From contig JBDLJH010000009.1 of assembly GCA_039714395.1 (NCBI GenBank), positions 61,641-125,640 of the forward strand: a stretch of DNA of 64,000 bases, in the 5' to 3' direction. The notes beneath the pieces are model-generated. The model was not told the origin of the DNA and did not search any database. It was given only the letters and a program-made list of their open reading frames with translations. Position 1 is the first letter of the stretch, and each line of letters opens with the position of its first letter. This stretch comes from JAPHSX01 sp039714395. GTDB taxonomy: Bacteria; Pseudomonadota; Gammaproteobacteria; Thiohalomonadales; Thiohalomonadaceae. The position numbers and the translations under genes are program-made. Below are positions 18,077 to 27,260 of this stretch, in pieces.

Positions 18077-19221
18077 AATGCCAGCTCCTCAGCGACACGG
18101 CGCATGTAGCTGGAGAACACCTCCATGTAGTGCGGAATGGGGATGAGGAAGGCATCGTGACCGTGGTTCGCCTCAATCTCGGCATAACTTACCGTTTTGT
18201 CGCCATCGGTCAGTGCCTTGATCAGCTCGCGTGAGCGTTCCGGGGCGAAGCGCCAGTCACTGGTGAAGGAGACGATGAGGAACTTCGCCTCTACCCCGAC
18301 CAGTGCAGCAGAGAGATTGTTCTGGTGAGCGGCCGCCGGGTCAAAGTAGTCCAACGCCTTGGTCATTAGCAGGTAGGTATTGGCGTCGAAGCGATCAACG
18401 AAGCTTTCACCCTGATAGCGCAGGTAGCTCTCTACCTGAAACTCTACATCAAAGCCGAAGTTGATCTTCCCCTCACGCAACTCACGACCGAATTTGGCGC
18501 GCATCGCATCATCTGAGAGGTAGGTGATGTGTCCCAGCATGCGGGCGATCTTCAGGCCGCGGCTTGGTACCACGTTGTGCTCGTAGTAGTGGCCATCGTG
18601 AAAGTCGGGGTCGGAGCGCAGAGCCTGACGAACCACCTCGTTGAAGGCGATGTTCTGTGCGGTAAGGTTGGGGGCGGCGGCAATCACGACTGCGTGACGC
18701 AGCCTGGTTGGGAAGTCGATGGCCCACTGCAATACCTGCATGCCGCCAAGTGATCCGCCAATTACCGCCGCCCACTGTTCGATGTTGAGGCGATCGGCGA
18801 GTCGGGCCTGGCTCTCGACCCAGTCACGTACAGTGATGATGGGAAAGTCGGGCCCCCAGGGTTTGTCTGTGTCGGGGTTGGGGGTGTTTGGGCCGGTTGA
18901 GCCTTTGCAACCACCGAGGTTGTTGAGGCTGACGATGAAGAAGCGTTCAGTATCTATGGGCTTGCCCGGACCGATGGCCGACTCCCACCAACCGGGTTTT
19001 TTATCTTCCATGCTGTGATAACCGGCAGCGTGATGGTCACCGGAGAGGGCGTGGCAGATGAGGATGGCGTTACTGTGATCGCTATTGAGCGTGCCGTAGG
19101 TCTCGTAGACCAGATCGTAGGCCACAAGCTTACGGCCACAGTCGAGTTGCAGCGGCGTATCGAAATGGGCGACCTGCGGGGTGACCAGGCCGACGGAATC
19201 GGCTGGTAGGGATTGGGACAT
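18073..19221 (-). CDS. metX: Homoserine O-acyltransferase MetX
   Basis: The 382-residue alpha/beta-hydrolase acylates homoserine, the first committed step of methionine synthesis. It has the nucleophile elbow GGSLGGMQVLQWA, the catalytic Asp in FTSDWRFAP and the His in NHGHDAFLIP. Sequence alone does not settle acetyl versus succinyl specificity. Together with metW and the metF-ahcY-metK cluster further on, this covers much of methionine metabolism. Confidence 0.95.
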   Translation of the reverse strand: MSQSLPADSVGLVTPQVAHFDTPLQLDCGRKLVAYDLVYETYGTLNSDHSNAILICHALSGDHHAAGYHSMEDKKPGWWESAIGPGKPIDTERFFIVSLNNLGGCKGSTGPNTPNPDTDKPWGPDFPIITVRDWVESQARLADRLNIEQWAAVIGGSLGGMQVLQWAIDFPTRLRHAVVIAAAPNLTAQNIAFNEVVRQALRSDPDFHDGHYYEHNVVPSRGLKIARMLGHITYLSDDAMRAKFGRELREGKINFGFDVEFQVESYLRYQGESFVDRFDANTYLLMTKALDYFDPAAAHQNNLSAALVGVEAKFLIVSFTSDWRFAPERSRELIKALTDGDKTVSYAEIEANHGHDAFLIPIPHYMEVFSSYMRRVAEELAL

Positions 19222-19300
19222 CAGCTCTCTTGTCGCTCGGGTGTTTTAAACAGTTGAGGCAGTCTAAACAGCCCGATAAGGCAGTGCAAGCCCAATGCCA

Positions 19301-21271
19301 TCAGGCGGCAGACTTTGACTTCTTCTGTGCAACTGTAGCATTGAGCGGGCGGTTGAGTACCTTGAGGATGCTGTTCACTTCCTCGTACTGTTTTTTTACC
19401 ACCATGGCCTGCTTTTTCAGCTCGGCCATACGCTCATCCAGGGTGTCGCGTGACTCATTGATCTTGCGCAGATTTTCCAGTCGCTTGTCCATCTGCTCTT
19501 TATGATCTTTGATCTGCTTGACCAGCGGTGACATCACCGCCTTGCTCCATGACTCGGCGTCACGGTGTGCCTTGAAGAAAATATTGCGGGCGTGGCTTAC
19601 CAGCGAGATGAAGAACTTCTTCACCACGAAGGACTGCTCGGTCATTGCCGTGACAGGGCTGTTGCGGAAAGCCTCACCCTCATCCTCAAGCTTGCGCAGC
19701 TCATTGACGTACTTGTCGATGGTGTAAAGAACCGGTTCGACCCCCTGAATACCATGTTCTGACTGAAATTTGTGGTAGACAGTGGTGACCAGGCGATTGA
19801 GTTGCTCAGAATAGTCGTCGACCTGAGTAAGCATGTCGCTGACGCCATCGAAGAAGGTCTTCATTCCCTTCTTCAGACCAGCCGTGGTCCAGCTGCCGGT
19901 CATCCCTGAGCGGCTGGTTGAAACCAGTTTGTCGAGTTCTGAAAGGCTAAGCATAGCCAGTAACTGCTTGCTCTGGTCGGAGAGGATCTTCTTATTGGCG
20001 TTAAAGCTTTCTACATTTTTGTGGTAGGCGACCTGCTCTTCACGGGTCTTTTGCATCAGGTGCTCGATCACCTCGTTGTTTTTGCCACTGAGGCCGTTGA
20101 GCTCCTCGAGTTGAGTCTTTACTGATTTGAAGCGTGCGGCGAGCAGGTCGCGTGACTCTTTAATCATAGCTCCTACATCGGCCTTTACGTGATCACGCAC
20201 CAGCTCCTGTTGGTAAGGGAGAATATCGTTGGCGAGGATCGATTCAAGCGAGAGAATGTTGCTACGATCAAGTAGTTCCTGATCATGACGAATCTTTGCT
20301 AGTAGCCCCTTCTGTGCCGAGACTGGAATCACGGCGTTAATGTCAGTTCCCAGTGTCTGGGCTGCCTTGCTACGCTGCTCATTGATTACCTTATCGATAC
20401 TGTCATTGCTTTTCAGATCGTCCCACAGGGTATCGATCTTGTTAAGGACAACGATCAGCCCCTTCTCCTTGCCTGCCCGTCCCGGCCTTACGTTGCTGGT
20501 CCACATGTCGAGATCGGACTTGGTGACGCCGGTATCGGCAGACATGATGAACATGACCGCCTGAGCCTTGGGGATCATGTTGAGGGTCAGCTCCGGCTCG
20601 CTACCCAGGGCGTTGAGTCCGGGGGTATCGAGGATCACCAGGCCCTGTTTGAGCAGCGGATGGGGGAAGCTAATGAGTGCATGACGCCACAATGGAATTT
20701 CGATCTTCTCGGGTAGGGTACCGTCGGGGTTGTTGAGGTGGGTGTCGGATTCGTCGTAGAGACCGAGTTTTTGAGCCTCATCACGTGATACTTGCTTGAC
20801 CTTAACGATCTGCTGGAAGGCTTCGGCCATGTTGTCAGGGTTATCCAGATCCAGCTCCAGACTGCTCCAGTGAATCGGGTCATCCTTATAATCGGCGATG
20901 CTGGTGTCGTTAAGGCGGGTTTCTATTGGTAGCAGTCGGATGTAGGCGTGCTGGTGCTCGGAATCGTAGAACAGCTCAGTAGGGCACATGGTAGTACGGC
21001 CCGCCTCGGAGGGGAGCAGACGGCGGTCATACTCGGAAAAGAAGATGGCGTTAATCAGTTCGGTCTTGCCACGGGCAAATTCGGCAACGAAGGCGATGGT
21101 GAGCTTGTCGGAGCGTAGTGAAGCCAGGCTTTCGTATATGCGCAGCTCATCTTCGGGGGAGCCTATACCGTTGGCATCAAGCCATTTCTGGTAATCGCCA
21201 ATGTTGATGATGAGATCTTTTTTCCATTGGCCATAGGCCTTCATCTGCTCTGTAAAACGTTTTTCCGACAT
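19301..21271 (-). CDS. Dynamin-family GTPase
   Basis: The 656-residue protein carries a GTPase domain with P-loop AEFARGKT (63-70; the usual first glycine is alanine), switch-like RTTMCPTEL (about 92-100), G3 DTPG (215-218) and G4 NKID (277-280). The C-terminal half is helical with a long coiled coil (about 580-650) and ends in a basic tail, the build of bacterial dynamin-like proteins that remodel membranes. It sits inside an otherwise Pseudomonas-like metXW-yggT-proC order, where I know of no such gene. It is transcribed alone; the role is not known. Confidence 0.85.
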   Translation of the reverse strand: MSEKRFTEQMKAYGQWKKDLIINIGDYQKWLDANGIGSPEDELRIYESLASLRSDKLTIAFVAEFARGKTELINAIFFSEYDRRLLPSEAGRTTMCPTELFYDSEHQHAYIRLLPIETRLNDTSIADYKDDPIHWSSLELDLDNPDNMAEAFQQIVKVKQVSRDEAQKLGLYDESDTHLNNPDGTLPEKIEIPLWRHALISFPHPLLKQGLVILDTPGLNALGSEPELTLNMIPKAQAVMFIMSADTGVTKSDLDMWTSNVRPGRAGKEKGLIVVLNKIDTLWDDLKSNDSIDKVINEQRSKAAQTLGTDINAVIPVSAQKGLLAKIRHDQELLDRSNILSLESILANDILPYQQELVRDHVKADVGAMIKESRDLLAARFKSVKTQLEELNGLSGKNNEVIEHLMQKTREEQVAYHKNVESFNANKKILSDQSKQLLAMLSLSELDKLVSTSRSGMTGSWTTAGLKKGMKTFFDGVSDMLTQVDDYSEQLNRLVTTVYHKFQSEHGIQGVEPVLYTIDKYVNELRKLEDEGEAFRNSPVTAMTEQSFVVKKFFISLVSHARNIFFKAHRDAESWSKAVMSPLVKQIKDHKEQMDKRLENLRKINESRDTLDERMAELKKQAMVVKKQYEEVNSILKVLNRPLNATVAQKKSKSAA

Positions 21272-21447
21272 ACTGATAATCTCTGTTTTAGTTATTTCTC
21301 ATAACAGGGTCTTATTGTATAGACTCCCTGTCAAAACCACTTCTTTATCTGTTTATTGTGAAGAGGCTCATGGTTCTCAGGCGGTTATCGTACCCCTGAT
21401 AGGCGACTAAGTGACTAATATATTGCAATTGTTATCAAGCACAAGTG

Positions 21448-21757
21448 TTATTTCGTCTCCTTTGCTGTGGCCGGCTCGATCCTGGCGCTGTCAGGTAGTT
21501 GCATTGGTGAGTCTATACTAAGGCGTTTGCTATGGCTGTTTTCGCCACCGAGCAGGTTTACCTGTGAGCAAGCTACATCGAAGGCCCTGGCAATAAAGCG
21601 GACGAGATGGGTGTTGGCCTTTCCTTACTACGGGTGGGGCGGTGATGCGTATCTTCAGTGCATCTTCGCCGTGTGGGCCGATGATCTCATCGCGGCTGGC
21701 GCGAGGTTGTACCCTTACATGCAGTATCAGCTGCTCCTCTTTCCATTGGTAATGCAT
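21448..21757 (-). pseudogene. YggU/DUF167 family gene broken by a frameshift
   Basis: The first frame reads MHYQWKEEQLILHVRVQPRASRDEI...KIRITAPPV, the clear start of a DUF167 protein. At about 21623-21631 the conserved PPVDGKAN motif is lost and the family sequence resumes in the next frame (ANTHLVRFIARAF, then QVNLLGGENSHSKRLSI), ending at a TAA at 21448-21450. One extra base explains this exactly. Without it the protein would be about 102 residues. Either a real inactivating mutation or a sequencing error. It follows yggT by 23 bases as in other gammaproteobacteria. Confidence 0.85.
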
Positions 21758-21780
21758 AGTGATTTGCCATTACTGCGCTG

Positions 21781-22353
21781 CTAGCGTAGCCCGGCTATGT
21801 GCATTAATGGTGGAATGGTGAGCATTTTTAGAATATTTAGTGCGATCAGCACCAGTATGGGGGAGAAATCGAAACCGGAAACTGGTGGTAGCAGGCGGCG
21901 TGCAGGACGCAGCAGTGGCTCGGTGAGACTGTGCAACAGGCTCACCACTGGATTGTAGGTGCCGGGATTGATCCAGCTAATAACCGCCTGAATGATGATG
22001 GCGCCGATGTATACATTAATCGCCAGAGAGACCAGTTCGGCCAGTGACCAGAAAATCAAGGTGAGTAGCGGTACCCCTTGTCCACGCAACAGAAGGATCA
22101 GGGTTAGGGAGAGCAGCTGTAGTATCAACATCAGCACTATAGTGGCGAAGTCGATACCACCCCAGCCGGGGATCACACGGCGTAGCGGGCGCAGGGCCGG
22201 GGTTGTGACCTTGACTACAAATTGTGAAACAGGATTGTAGAAGTCGGCCCTCGCCAGTTGCAATAAAAAGCGCACCATCACCACCAGAATGTAGAGACTG
22301 AACAAGGTGGATATGAGAAATTCCAGTGGATTAGTAAGGTAGCTGCCGGACAT
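21781..22353 (-). CDS. yggT: YggT family membrane protein
   Basis: The 190-residue protein has two YggT repeats, each with two helices and the NPVSQFVVKVTTPALRPLRR / NPVVSLLHSLTEPLLRPARR signature. YggT proteins are linked to osmotic tolerance and membrane organisation; the mechanism is not settled. Its ATG shares one base with the proC stop (TGATG), so translation is coupled. Confidence 0.93.
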   Translation of the reverse strand: MSGSYLTNPLEFLISTLFSLYILVVMVRFLLQLARADFYNPVSQFVVKVTTPALRPLRRVIPGWGGIDFATIVLMLILQLLSLTLILLLRGQGVPLLTLIFWSLAELVSLAINVYIGAIIIQAVISWINPGTYNPVVSLLHSLTEPLLRPARRLLPPVSGFDFSPILVLIALNILKMLTIPPLMHIAGLR

Positions 22354-23180
22354 CACTTTGCTCCCAACTCTTCTGCCAGTTCCTGAGCGCGGTCACGGGC
22401 ACCGCTTAGTGCCTGCTCGAACAGGCCGCGCAGATCGCCCTGCTCCAGGATGCCGATAGCCCGTTCAGTGGTGCCGCCGGGTGAAGTGACGCGGCGGCGA
22501 AGCTCCTCGCTCGATTCACTGCTCTCCAGCGCCATTTTGGTCGCACCGAATGCCGTCTGTAATGCCAGTACACGGCTGCTCTCTGCACTTAGTCCCAGTT
22601 TACAGCCGGCCTGTTCCAGTGCCTCGATCACCAAAAAAAAGTAGGCGGGGCCGCTACCGGAGAGGGCGGTCACGGCATCCATCATCGCCTCGTTCTCCAG
22701 CCACTGAGTGAGGCCGACGGCACGCATGATACGCTCGGCGATCTCGCGCTGTTTATCATCGACACGGCCGTTGGCGTAGAGGGCGGTGGCACCGCACTGC
22801 ACCAGTGCCGGGGTATTGGGCATGGTGCGTACAATGGCGTTGTCATCGCCCAGCCAGCGGTCAATGTCACCGATGCGAATACCGGCGGCTACCGAGATGA
22901 TGAGGGGATGTTTAGTTTGTACCGCCCCGGCTATCTGCTGGCAGACCTCACGTAGAACCTGCGGCTTGACTGCCAGCACCACCACCTCAGATTCTTCCAC
23001 CAGAGTCACATTATCGGCGGCGATCTGTACGGCGAACTGCTGCTGCAGAGGCTGGGTGCAGTGCGTATTAGGGTCGGCCACACGGATTTGTGAAGGGGTG
23101 GTACCGTCGGCAATAAGACCACCGATGAGACTGGCGGCCATATTGCCGCCACCGATAAAACCAATCTTTGTATGTTGCAT
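22353..23180 (-). CDS. proC: Pyrroline-5-carboxylate reductase
   Basis: The 275-residue ProC makes proline from pyrroline-5-carboxylate with NAD(P)H. It has the Rossmann start KIGFIGGGNMAASLIGGL, VVLAVKPQ, RTMPNTPALV and the ALSGSGPAYFF motif of the family. A run of eight T bases (22632-22639) encodes the Phe-Phe-Leu here. The gene is in the conserved yggS-proC-yggT order. Confidence 0.96.
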   Translation of the reverse strand: MQHTKIGFIGGGNMAASLIGGLIADGTTPSQIRVADPNTHCTQPLQQQFAVQIAADNVTLVEESEVVVLAVKPQVLREVCQQIAGAVQTKHPLIISVAAGIRIGDIDRWLGDDNAIVRTMPNTPALVQCGATALYANGRVDDKQREIAERIMRAVGLTQWLENEAMMDAVTALSGSGPAYFFLVIEALEQAGCKLGLSAESSRVLALQTAFGATKMALESSESSEELRRRVTSPGGTTERAIGILEQGDLRGLFEQALSGARDRAQELAEELGAK

Positions 23181-23260
23181 ATCTCTGATCCAATAACTCT
23201 TTTATGTAAGGGTCGTCATGTTTTGTGGTGTTGATAACAGATTACTCGATATCGAAGCGG

Positions 23261-23977
23261 TTATGGTAGCGCATCTGTCTTCGGGACACGCGGACCGAAT
23301 AGTGCGGTACCTATGCGCACCAGTGTTGCCCCTTCGGTAATGGCGGCAGCAAGATCGCCGGACATACCCATGGAGAGGGTGTCCAGTGACAGGCCATCGG
23401 CCCTGAGCTGATCCATGGCCTCGCGAAGGGCCTGAAATGGACGGCGTTGAGTCTCGAAATTATTGCTTGGTGCCGGGATGGCCATCAGTCCTCGTAGTTT
23501 CAGCCGCGGTAGCTTTGCTACCTCGGTAGCGAGTTGTGGCAGCTCTTCCAGGCTGCAACCCGACTTGCTGGCCTCACCACTGAGATTAACCTGCAGGCAG
23601 ATATTAAGCGCTGGCAGGCCCTCGGGGCGTTGTTCACTCAGACGTCGCGCGATCTTGAGTCGATCCACGCTATGTACCCAGCTAAAGTGGCTGGTGATAT
23701 CGCGGGTTTTGTTGGACTGAATAGGGCCGATGAAGTGCCATTCGATGTCGTAGTTATCGAGCTGGGCTATCTTTTCTAACGCCTCCTGCAGGTAGTTCTC
23801 GCCGAATCGGCGTTGACCTAACCGGTAGAGGGCGAGAATATCGCTGGCAGGACGGGTCTTGCTCACCGCCAGCAACGCAGTGGCATCGACTGGACGTTGG
23901 CTTTGTTCCAGTGCCTGGCCAATCTGTTGCTGCACTTGATGCAGACGCTCTTCGGGAGCTTTTGAGTTGTCTGTCAT
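23261..23977 (-). CDS. yggS: PLP homeostasis protein (YggS/PROSC family)
   Basis: The 238-residue alanine-racemase-like TIM barrel binds pyridoxal phosphate through the lysine in LLAVSKTRP (near 39). Other motifs are FGENYLQEA, WHFIGPIQSNK and the C-terminal SMGMSGDLAAAI phosphate-binding stretch. It buffers PLP and amino acid pools. It is divergent from pilT, as in Pseudomonas. Confidence 0.95.
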   Translation of the reverse strand: MTDNSKAPEERLHQVQQQIGQALEQSQRPVDATALLAVSKTRPASDILALYRLGQRRFGENYLQEALEKIAQLDNYDIEWHFIGPIQSNKTRDITSHFSWVHSVDRLKIARRLSEQRPEGLPALNICLQVNLSGEASKSGCSLEELPQLATEVAKLPRLKLRGLMAIPAPSNNFETQRRPFQALREAMDQLRADGLSLDTLSMGMSGDLAAAITEGATLVRIGTALFGPRVPKTDALP

Positions 23978-24055
23978 GGCTGGACGTTATACCTTACCCG
24001 TATTGGGATGAGTCTGATCATGATTATAGTAACGAAGAAATTGAGGACATAGTCA

Positions 24056-25093
24056 ATGGATATTACGGAACTGCTTGCCTTTGGTGTGAAAAACGGGGCC
24101 TCTGACCTCCACCTCTCCTCCGGTATGCCACCGATGATTCGTGTGGATGGTGATGTACGCCGTATTAACGTTCCTGCCATGGATCACTCAACGGTGCATG
24201 GCCTCATTTATGACATCATGAATGACAAACAGCGTAAGGACTACGAGGAGTATCTGGAGACTGACTTCTCCTTCGAAATCAAGGGGCTGGCTCGATTCCG
24301 TGTTAATGCCTTCAACCATAACCGTGGTGCCGGTGCGGTGCTGCGTACTATTCCCTCGAAGATCCTGACCCTGGAGGAGCTCAACTGTCCGCCAATCTTC
24401 AAGGAGATATCGGATACGCCGCGCGGCCTGGCACTGGTAACCGGACCGACCGGCTCGGGTAAATCAACCACCCTGGCGGCGATGATCAACTATATCAACC
24501 AAAATCACCATGGCCATATCCTCACCCTGGAAGACCCTATCGAATTTGTTCATGAACCACAGAAATGTCTGATTAACCAGCGTGAGATCCATCGTGATAC
24601 CCTCGGCTTTAACGAGGCGTTGCGCTCGGCACTGCGTGAGGATCCGGACATTATCCTGGTCGGTGAGATGCGTGACCTGGAGACTATTCGCCTGGCACTG
24701 GAGGCGGCGGAGACCGGTCATATGGTGTTCGGCACCCTGCACACCAGTTCGGCAGCCAAGACCATTGACCGTATCGTCGATGTGTTCCCTGCAGCAGAAA
24801 AGGACATGGTGCGCTCGATGCTTTCAGAGTCCCTGCGTGCGGTCATCTCACAGACCCTGCTAAAGAAAGTGGGCGGTGGTCGGGTAGCAGCCCACGAAAT
24901 CATGATTGGCATGCCAGCCATCCGCAACCTGATTCGCGAGAACAAGATCGCGCAGATGTTCTCTGCGATTCAGACCGGTCAGCAGTATGGAATGCAGACC
25001 CTGGATCAGAACCTGAAACACATGGTTGAGAAGGGTATGGTGAGCAAACAGGAGGCGCGCTCTAAGGCCGCCAATAAAAATGATTTCGATTAA
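24056..25093 (+). CDS. pilT: Type IV pilus retraction ATPase PilT
   Basis: The 345-residue hexameric ATPase powers pilus retraction and twitching. It shows the N-terminal ELLAFGVKNGASDLHLSSG, Walker A GPTGSGKSTTLAA (near 130), the Asp box with LEDPIEF, Walker B ILVGEMRDLETI and the His box HTSSAAKTIDRI, plus the AIRNLIRE motif typical of PilT. pilU follows directly. Confidence 0.97.
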   Translation: MDITELLAFGVKNGASDLHLSSGMPPMIRVDGDVRRINVPAMDHSTVHGLIYDIMNDKQRKDYEEYLETDFSFEIKGLARFRVNAFNHNRGAGAVLRTIPSKILTLEELNCPPIFKEISDTPRGLALVTGPTGSGKSTTLAAMINYINQNHHGHILTLEDPIEFVHEPQKCLINQREIHRDTLGFNEALRSALREDPDIILVGEMRDLETIRLALEAAETGHMVFGTLHTSSAAKTIDRIVDVFPAAEKDMVRSMLSESLRAVISQTLLKKVGGGRVAAHEIMIGMPAIRNLIRENKIAQMFSAIQTGQQYGMQTLDQNLKHMVEKGMVSKQEARSKAANKNDFD

Positions 25094-25126
25094 TTACTAG
25101 CGGCTTTTCCGTGGGAGAAAATGAGG

Positions 25127-26278
25127 ATGGATTTTGATTCCTTACTCAAATTGATGGTGCACAAGAACGGTTCCGACCTCTTCATTACCGCCGGTATTCC
25201 ACCGAGTATGAAGATTAACGGCAAGATTATGCCGGTCTCAAAGGGTAGTTTGACCCCGGATCAGGCCCGGCAGATTGTGTTTGGTATCATGAATGAGGAG
25301 CAGATCGAGGAGTACGAAAACACCCATGAGTGTAATTTCGCACTGAGCCGTTCCGGTATTGGTCGTTTTCGTGTCAACGTGTTTCAGCAGCGCAATCAGG
25401 CCGGGATGGTGCTGCGGAAGATTGAGACCACCATCCCCACCTTTAGTGATCTGAACCTGCCGGACTCCCTCAAGGAGATGGCGATGACCAAGCGCGGTAT
25501 CATCCTCTTCGTGGGTGGTACCGGTACCGGTAAGTCGACCTCGCTTGCCTCGATGGTGGATTATCGCAATACCAACAGTCATGGTCATATCATCACAATT
25601 GAGGATCCTATCGAGTACGTGCATCAGCACAAAGGCTGCATTGTTACTCAGCGAGAGGTGGGCATTGATACCCGTACTTTCGATGATGCACTGGTTAACA
25701 CTCTGCGTCAGGCCCCCGATGTCATCCTTATCGGTGAGATCCGGCACCCGGAGACGATGGAGCATGCCATCGCCTTTGCTGAGACCGGTCACCTCTGTCT
25801 GGCTACCCTGCACGCCAATAACGCTAACCAGGCACTGGATCGTATTATTAACTTCTTCCCTGAGGAGCGCCGCCCGCAGCTGTTGATGGACCTCTCACTC
25901 AACCTTAAGGCGGTAGTTTCACAGCGGCTTATTCCTACCGTGGATGGGCAGGGGCGTCGTGCCGCTATCGAAATCCTGCTCAATACTCCGCTGATGTCAG
26001 ATCTCATCCTTAAGGGTGAGATTCACGAGATTAAGAGCCTGATGAAAAAGTCTGGCGAGGCCGGGATGAAGACCTTTGATCAGGCCCTTTATGAGTTATT
26101 CAAGGAGGGTGCAATCACCGAAGAGGAGGCGTTGCGCAACGCAGACTCACCTAATGAGGTGCGCATGCTGGTCAAGCTGGGAGATGGAGATGAGGTGAGC
26201 GGTGTTGAGGATCTGGGTTCCAGCCTTGATGGGCTGACACTGGATAGCGTCTCCGATGATCCCGGTTTGATGCGTTAA
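25127..26278 (+). CDS. pilU: Type IV pilus accessory retraction ATPase PilU
   Basis: The 383-residue PilT paralogue has Walker A GGTGTGKSTSLAS, Walker B ILIGEIRHPETM and an acidic C-terminal tail (about 345-383) typical of PilU. It supports PilT during retraction under load. The start at 25127 (MDFDSLLKLMV) has GGGAG nine bases upstream; an ATG two codons earlier is too close. It lies 33 bases after pilT. Confidence 0.95.
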   Translation: MDFDSLLKLMVHKNGSDLFITAGIPPSMKINGKIMPVSKGSLTPDQARQIVFGIMNEEQIEEYENTHECNFALSRSGIGRFRVNVFQQRNQAGMVLRKIETTIPTFSDLNLPDSLKEMAMTKRGIILFVGGTGTGKSTSLASMVDYRNTNSHGHIITIEDPIEYVHQHKGCIVTQREVGIDTRTFDDALVNTLRQAPDVILIGEIRHPETMEHAIAFAETGHLCLATLHANNANQALDRIINFFPEERRPQLLMDLSLNLKAVVSQRLIPTVDGQGRRAAIEILLNTPLMSDLILKGEIHEIKSLMKKSGEAGMKTFDQALYELFKEGAITEEEALRNADSPNEVRMLVKLGDGDEVSGVEDLGSSLDGLTLDSVSDDPGLMR

Positions 26279-26358
26279 AATTGGGTAACAGGTGGTATTT
26301 TTAGTATTTTAGGGATGGGTTAGGTTTTTAACTGTAGCCTGCTACCTGTTTTCTTTGT

Positions 26359-27234
26359 TTAAGCGAAGACCTCACGGGCATTGAATACCGGCCCGTCGAC
26401 ACAAACTCTTTTCATTGCCGGTCCCTTATCGGTTTGAACTTCGACCACACAACCGGCGCAACCACCGACACCGCAGGCCATGAACTCCTCCATGGAGACC
26501 TGGCAGGGGATTTTGTACTCCCTGGCCAATTGGGCCACGGCTTCCAGCATTGGGTGGGGACCGCAGCTGAAGATCTCTACCTCTGCGAGCTGTTCTTCAC
26601 TCAGGGCATCTAACCAGCGGCGTGCCAGGTCGGTGACATACCCTTCAAAGCAGCCGGCATAGCCCTGCAGGCTGGCCAGACGCGAGGCGAAGCCCCAGTC
26701 CTCCAGCAGCGGCATCGCTGCGATCACCTCATCAGGCACACCAGGTACCATGATCTTTGAGGGTTCTGCCTTGAACGGGAAGGGAACCTCGGAGCCCATG
26801 ATGATAAAGGGCTCGTAGGCCCCCTTAACTTCGCGCAGGCTATCGGCGACAAAGACCATCGGCGGCATGCCTACACCACCACCGATAAGTAGTGGGCGGG
26901 GGCGTTCCATATGGGTAACAAAGGGTTTGCCAATGGGTCCCATAATGTTTAGCTTCTCGCCGATCTGACGTTGTGACAACAGGGTTGTCCCCTCACCCAG
27001 CACCTTATAGAGAAAATCTATCCAGCCCGCTTTGGCGTCGACTCGCATGATTGAGATGGGACGGCGCAGAGGACGGTTTTCATCGCAGCGAATGTGAACA
27101 AAGCTTCCGGGAAGTGCCCTGGCAGCGATTTGCGGAGCGCTGACACGCAGCAGGTATTGATCCCCCTCATAGGCCTGATGCGAGAGGATCTCGCTATTTT
27201 CGACAAAAATAGTGTCGCGATGTGCTTTTTTCAT
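26359..27234 (-). CDS. PyrK-like FAD/[2Fe-2S] electron transfer subunit
   Basis: This 291-residue protein has a ferredoxin-reductase fold: FAD-binding RPLRRPISIMRVD, NAD-binding LIGGGVGMPPMVF and the C-terminal 2Fe-2S cysteine cluster MACGVGGCAGCVVE followed by KRVCVDGPVF, diagnostic of PyrK/dihydroorotate dehydrogenase electron transfer subunits. It heads no pyrD here. It lies 26 bases downstream of pyrC' on the same strand, so it is likely in the pyr operon. The partner dehydrogenase must be elsewhere, or it serves another oxidoreductase. Confidence 0.85.
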   Translation of the reverse strand: MKKAHRDTIFVENSEILSHQAYEGDQYLLRVSAPQIAARALPGSFVHIRCDENRPLRRPISIMRVDAKAGWIDFLYKVLGEGTTLLSQRQIGEKLNIMGPIGKPFVTHMERPRPLLIGGGVGMPPMVFVADSLREVKGAYEPFIIMGSEVPFPFKAEPSKIMVPGVPDEVIAAMPLLEDWGFASRLASLQGYAGCFEGYVTDLARRWLDALSEEQLAEVEIFSCGPHPMLEAVAQLAREYKIPCQVSMEEFMACGVGGCAGCVVEVQTDKGPAMKRVCVDGPVFNAREVFA

Positions 27235-27260
27235 ACGGATTCCGATCTGGTTTGGGCGGA

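Noticed and set aside
22632..22639. Run of eight T (minus strand) in proC as a possible phase-variation tract
   Set aside because: The reading frame is intact, it encodes conserved Phe residues, and eight bases is within normal chance.
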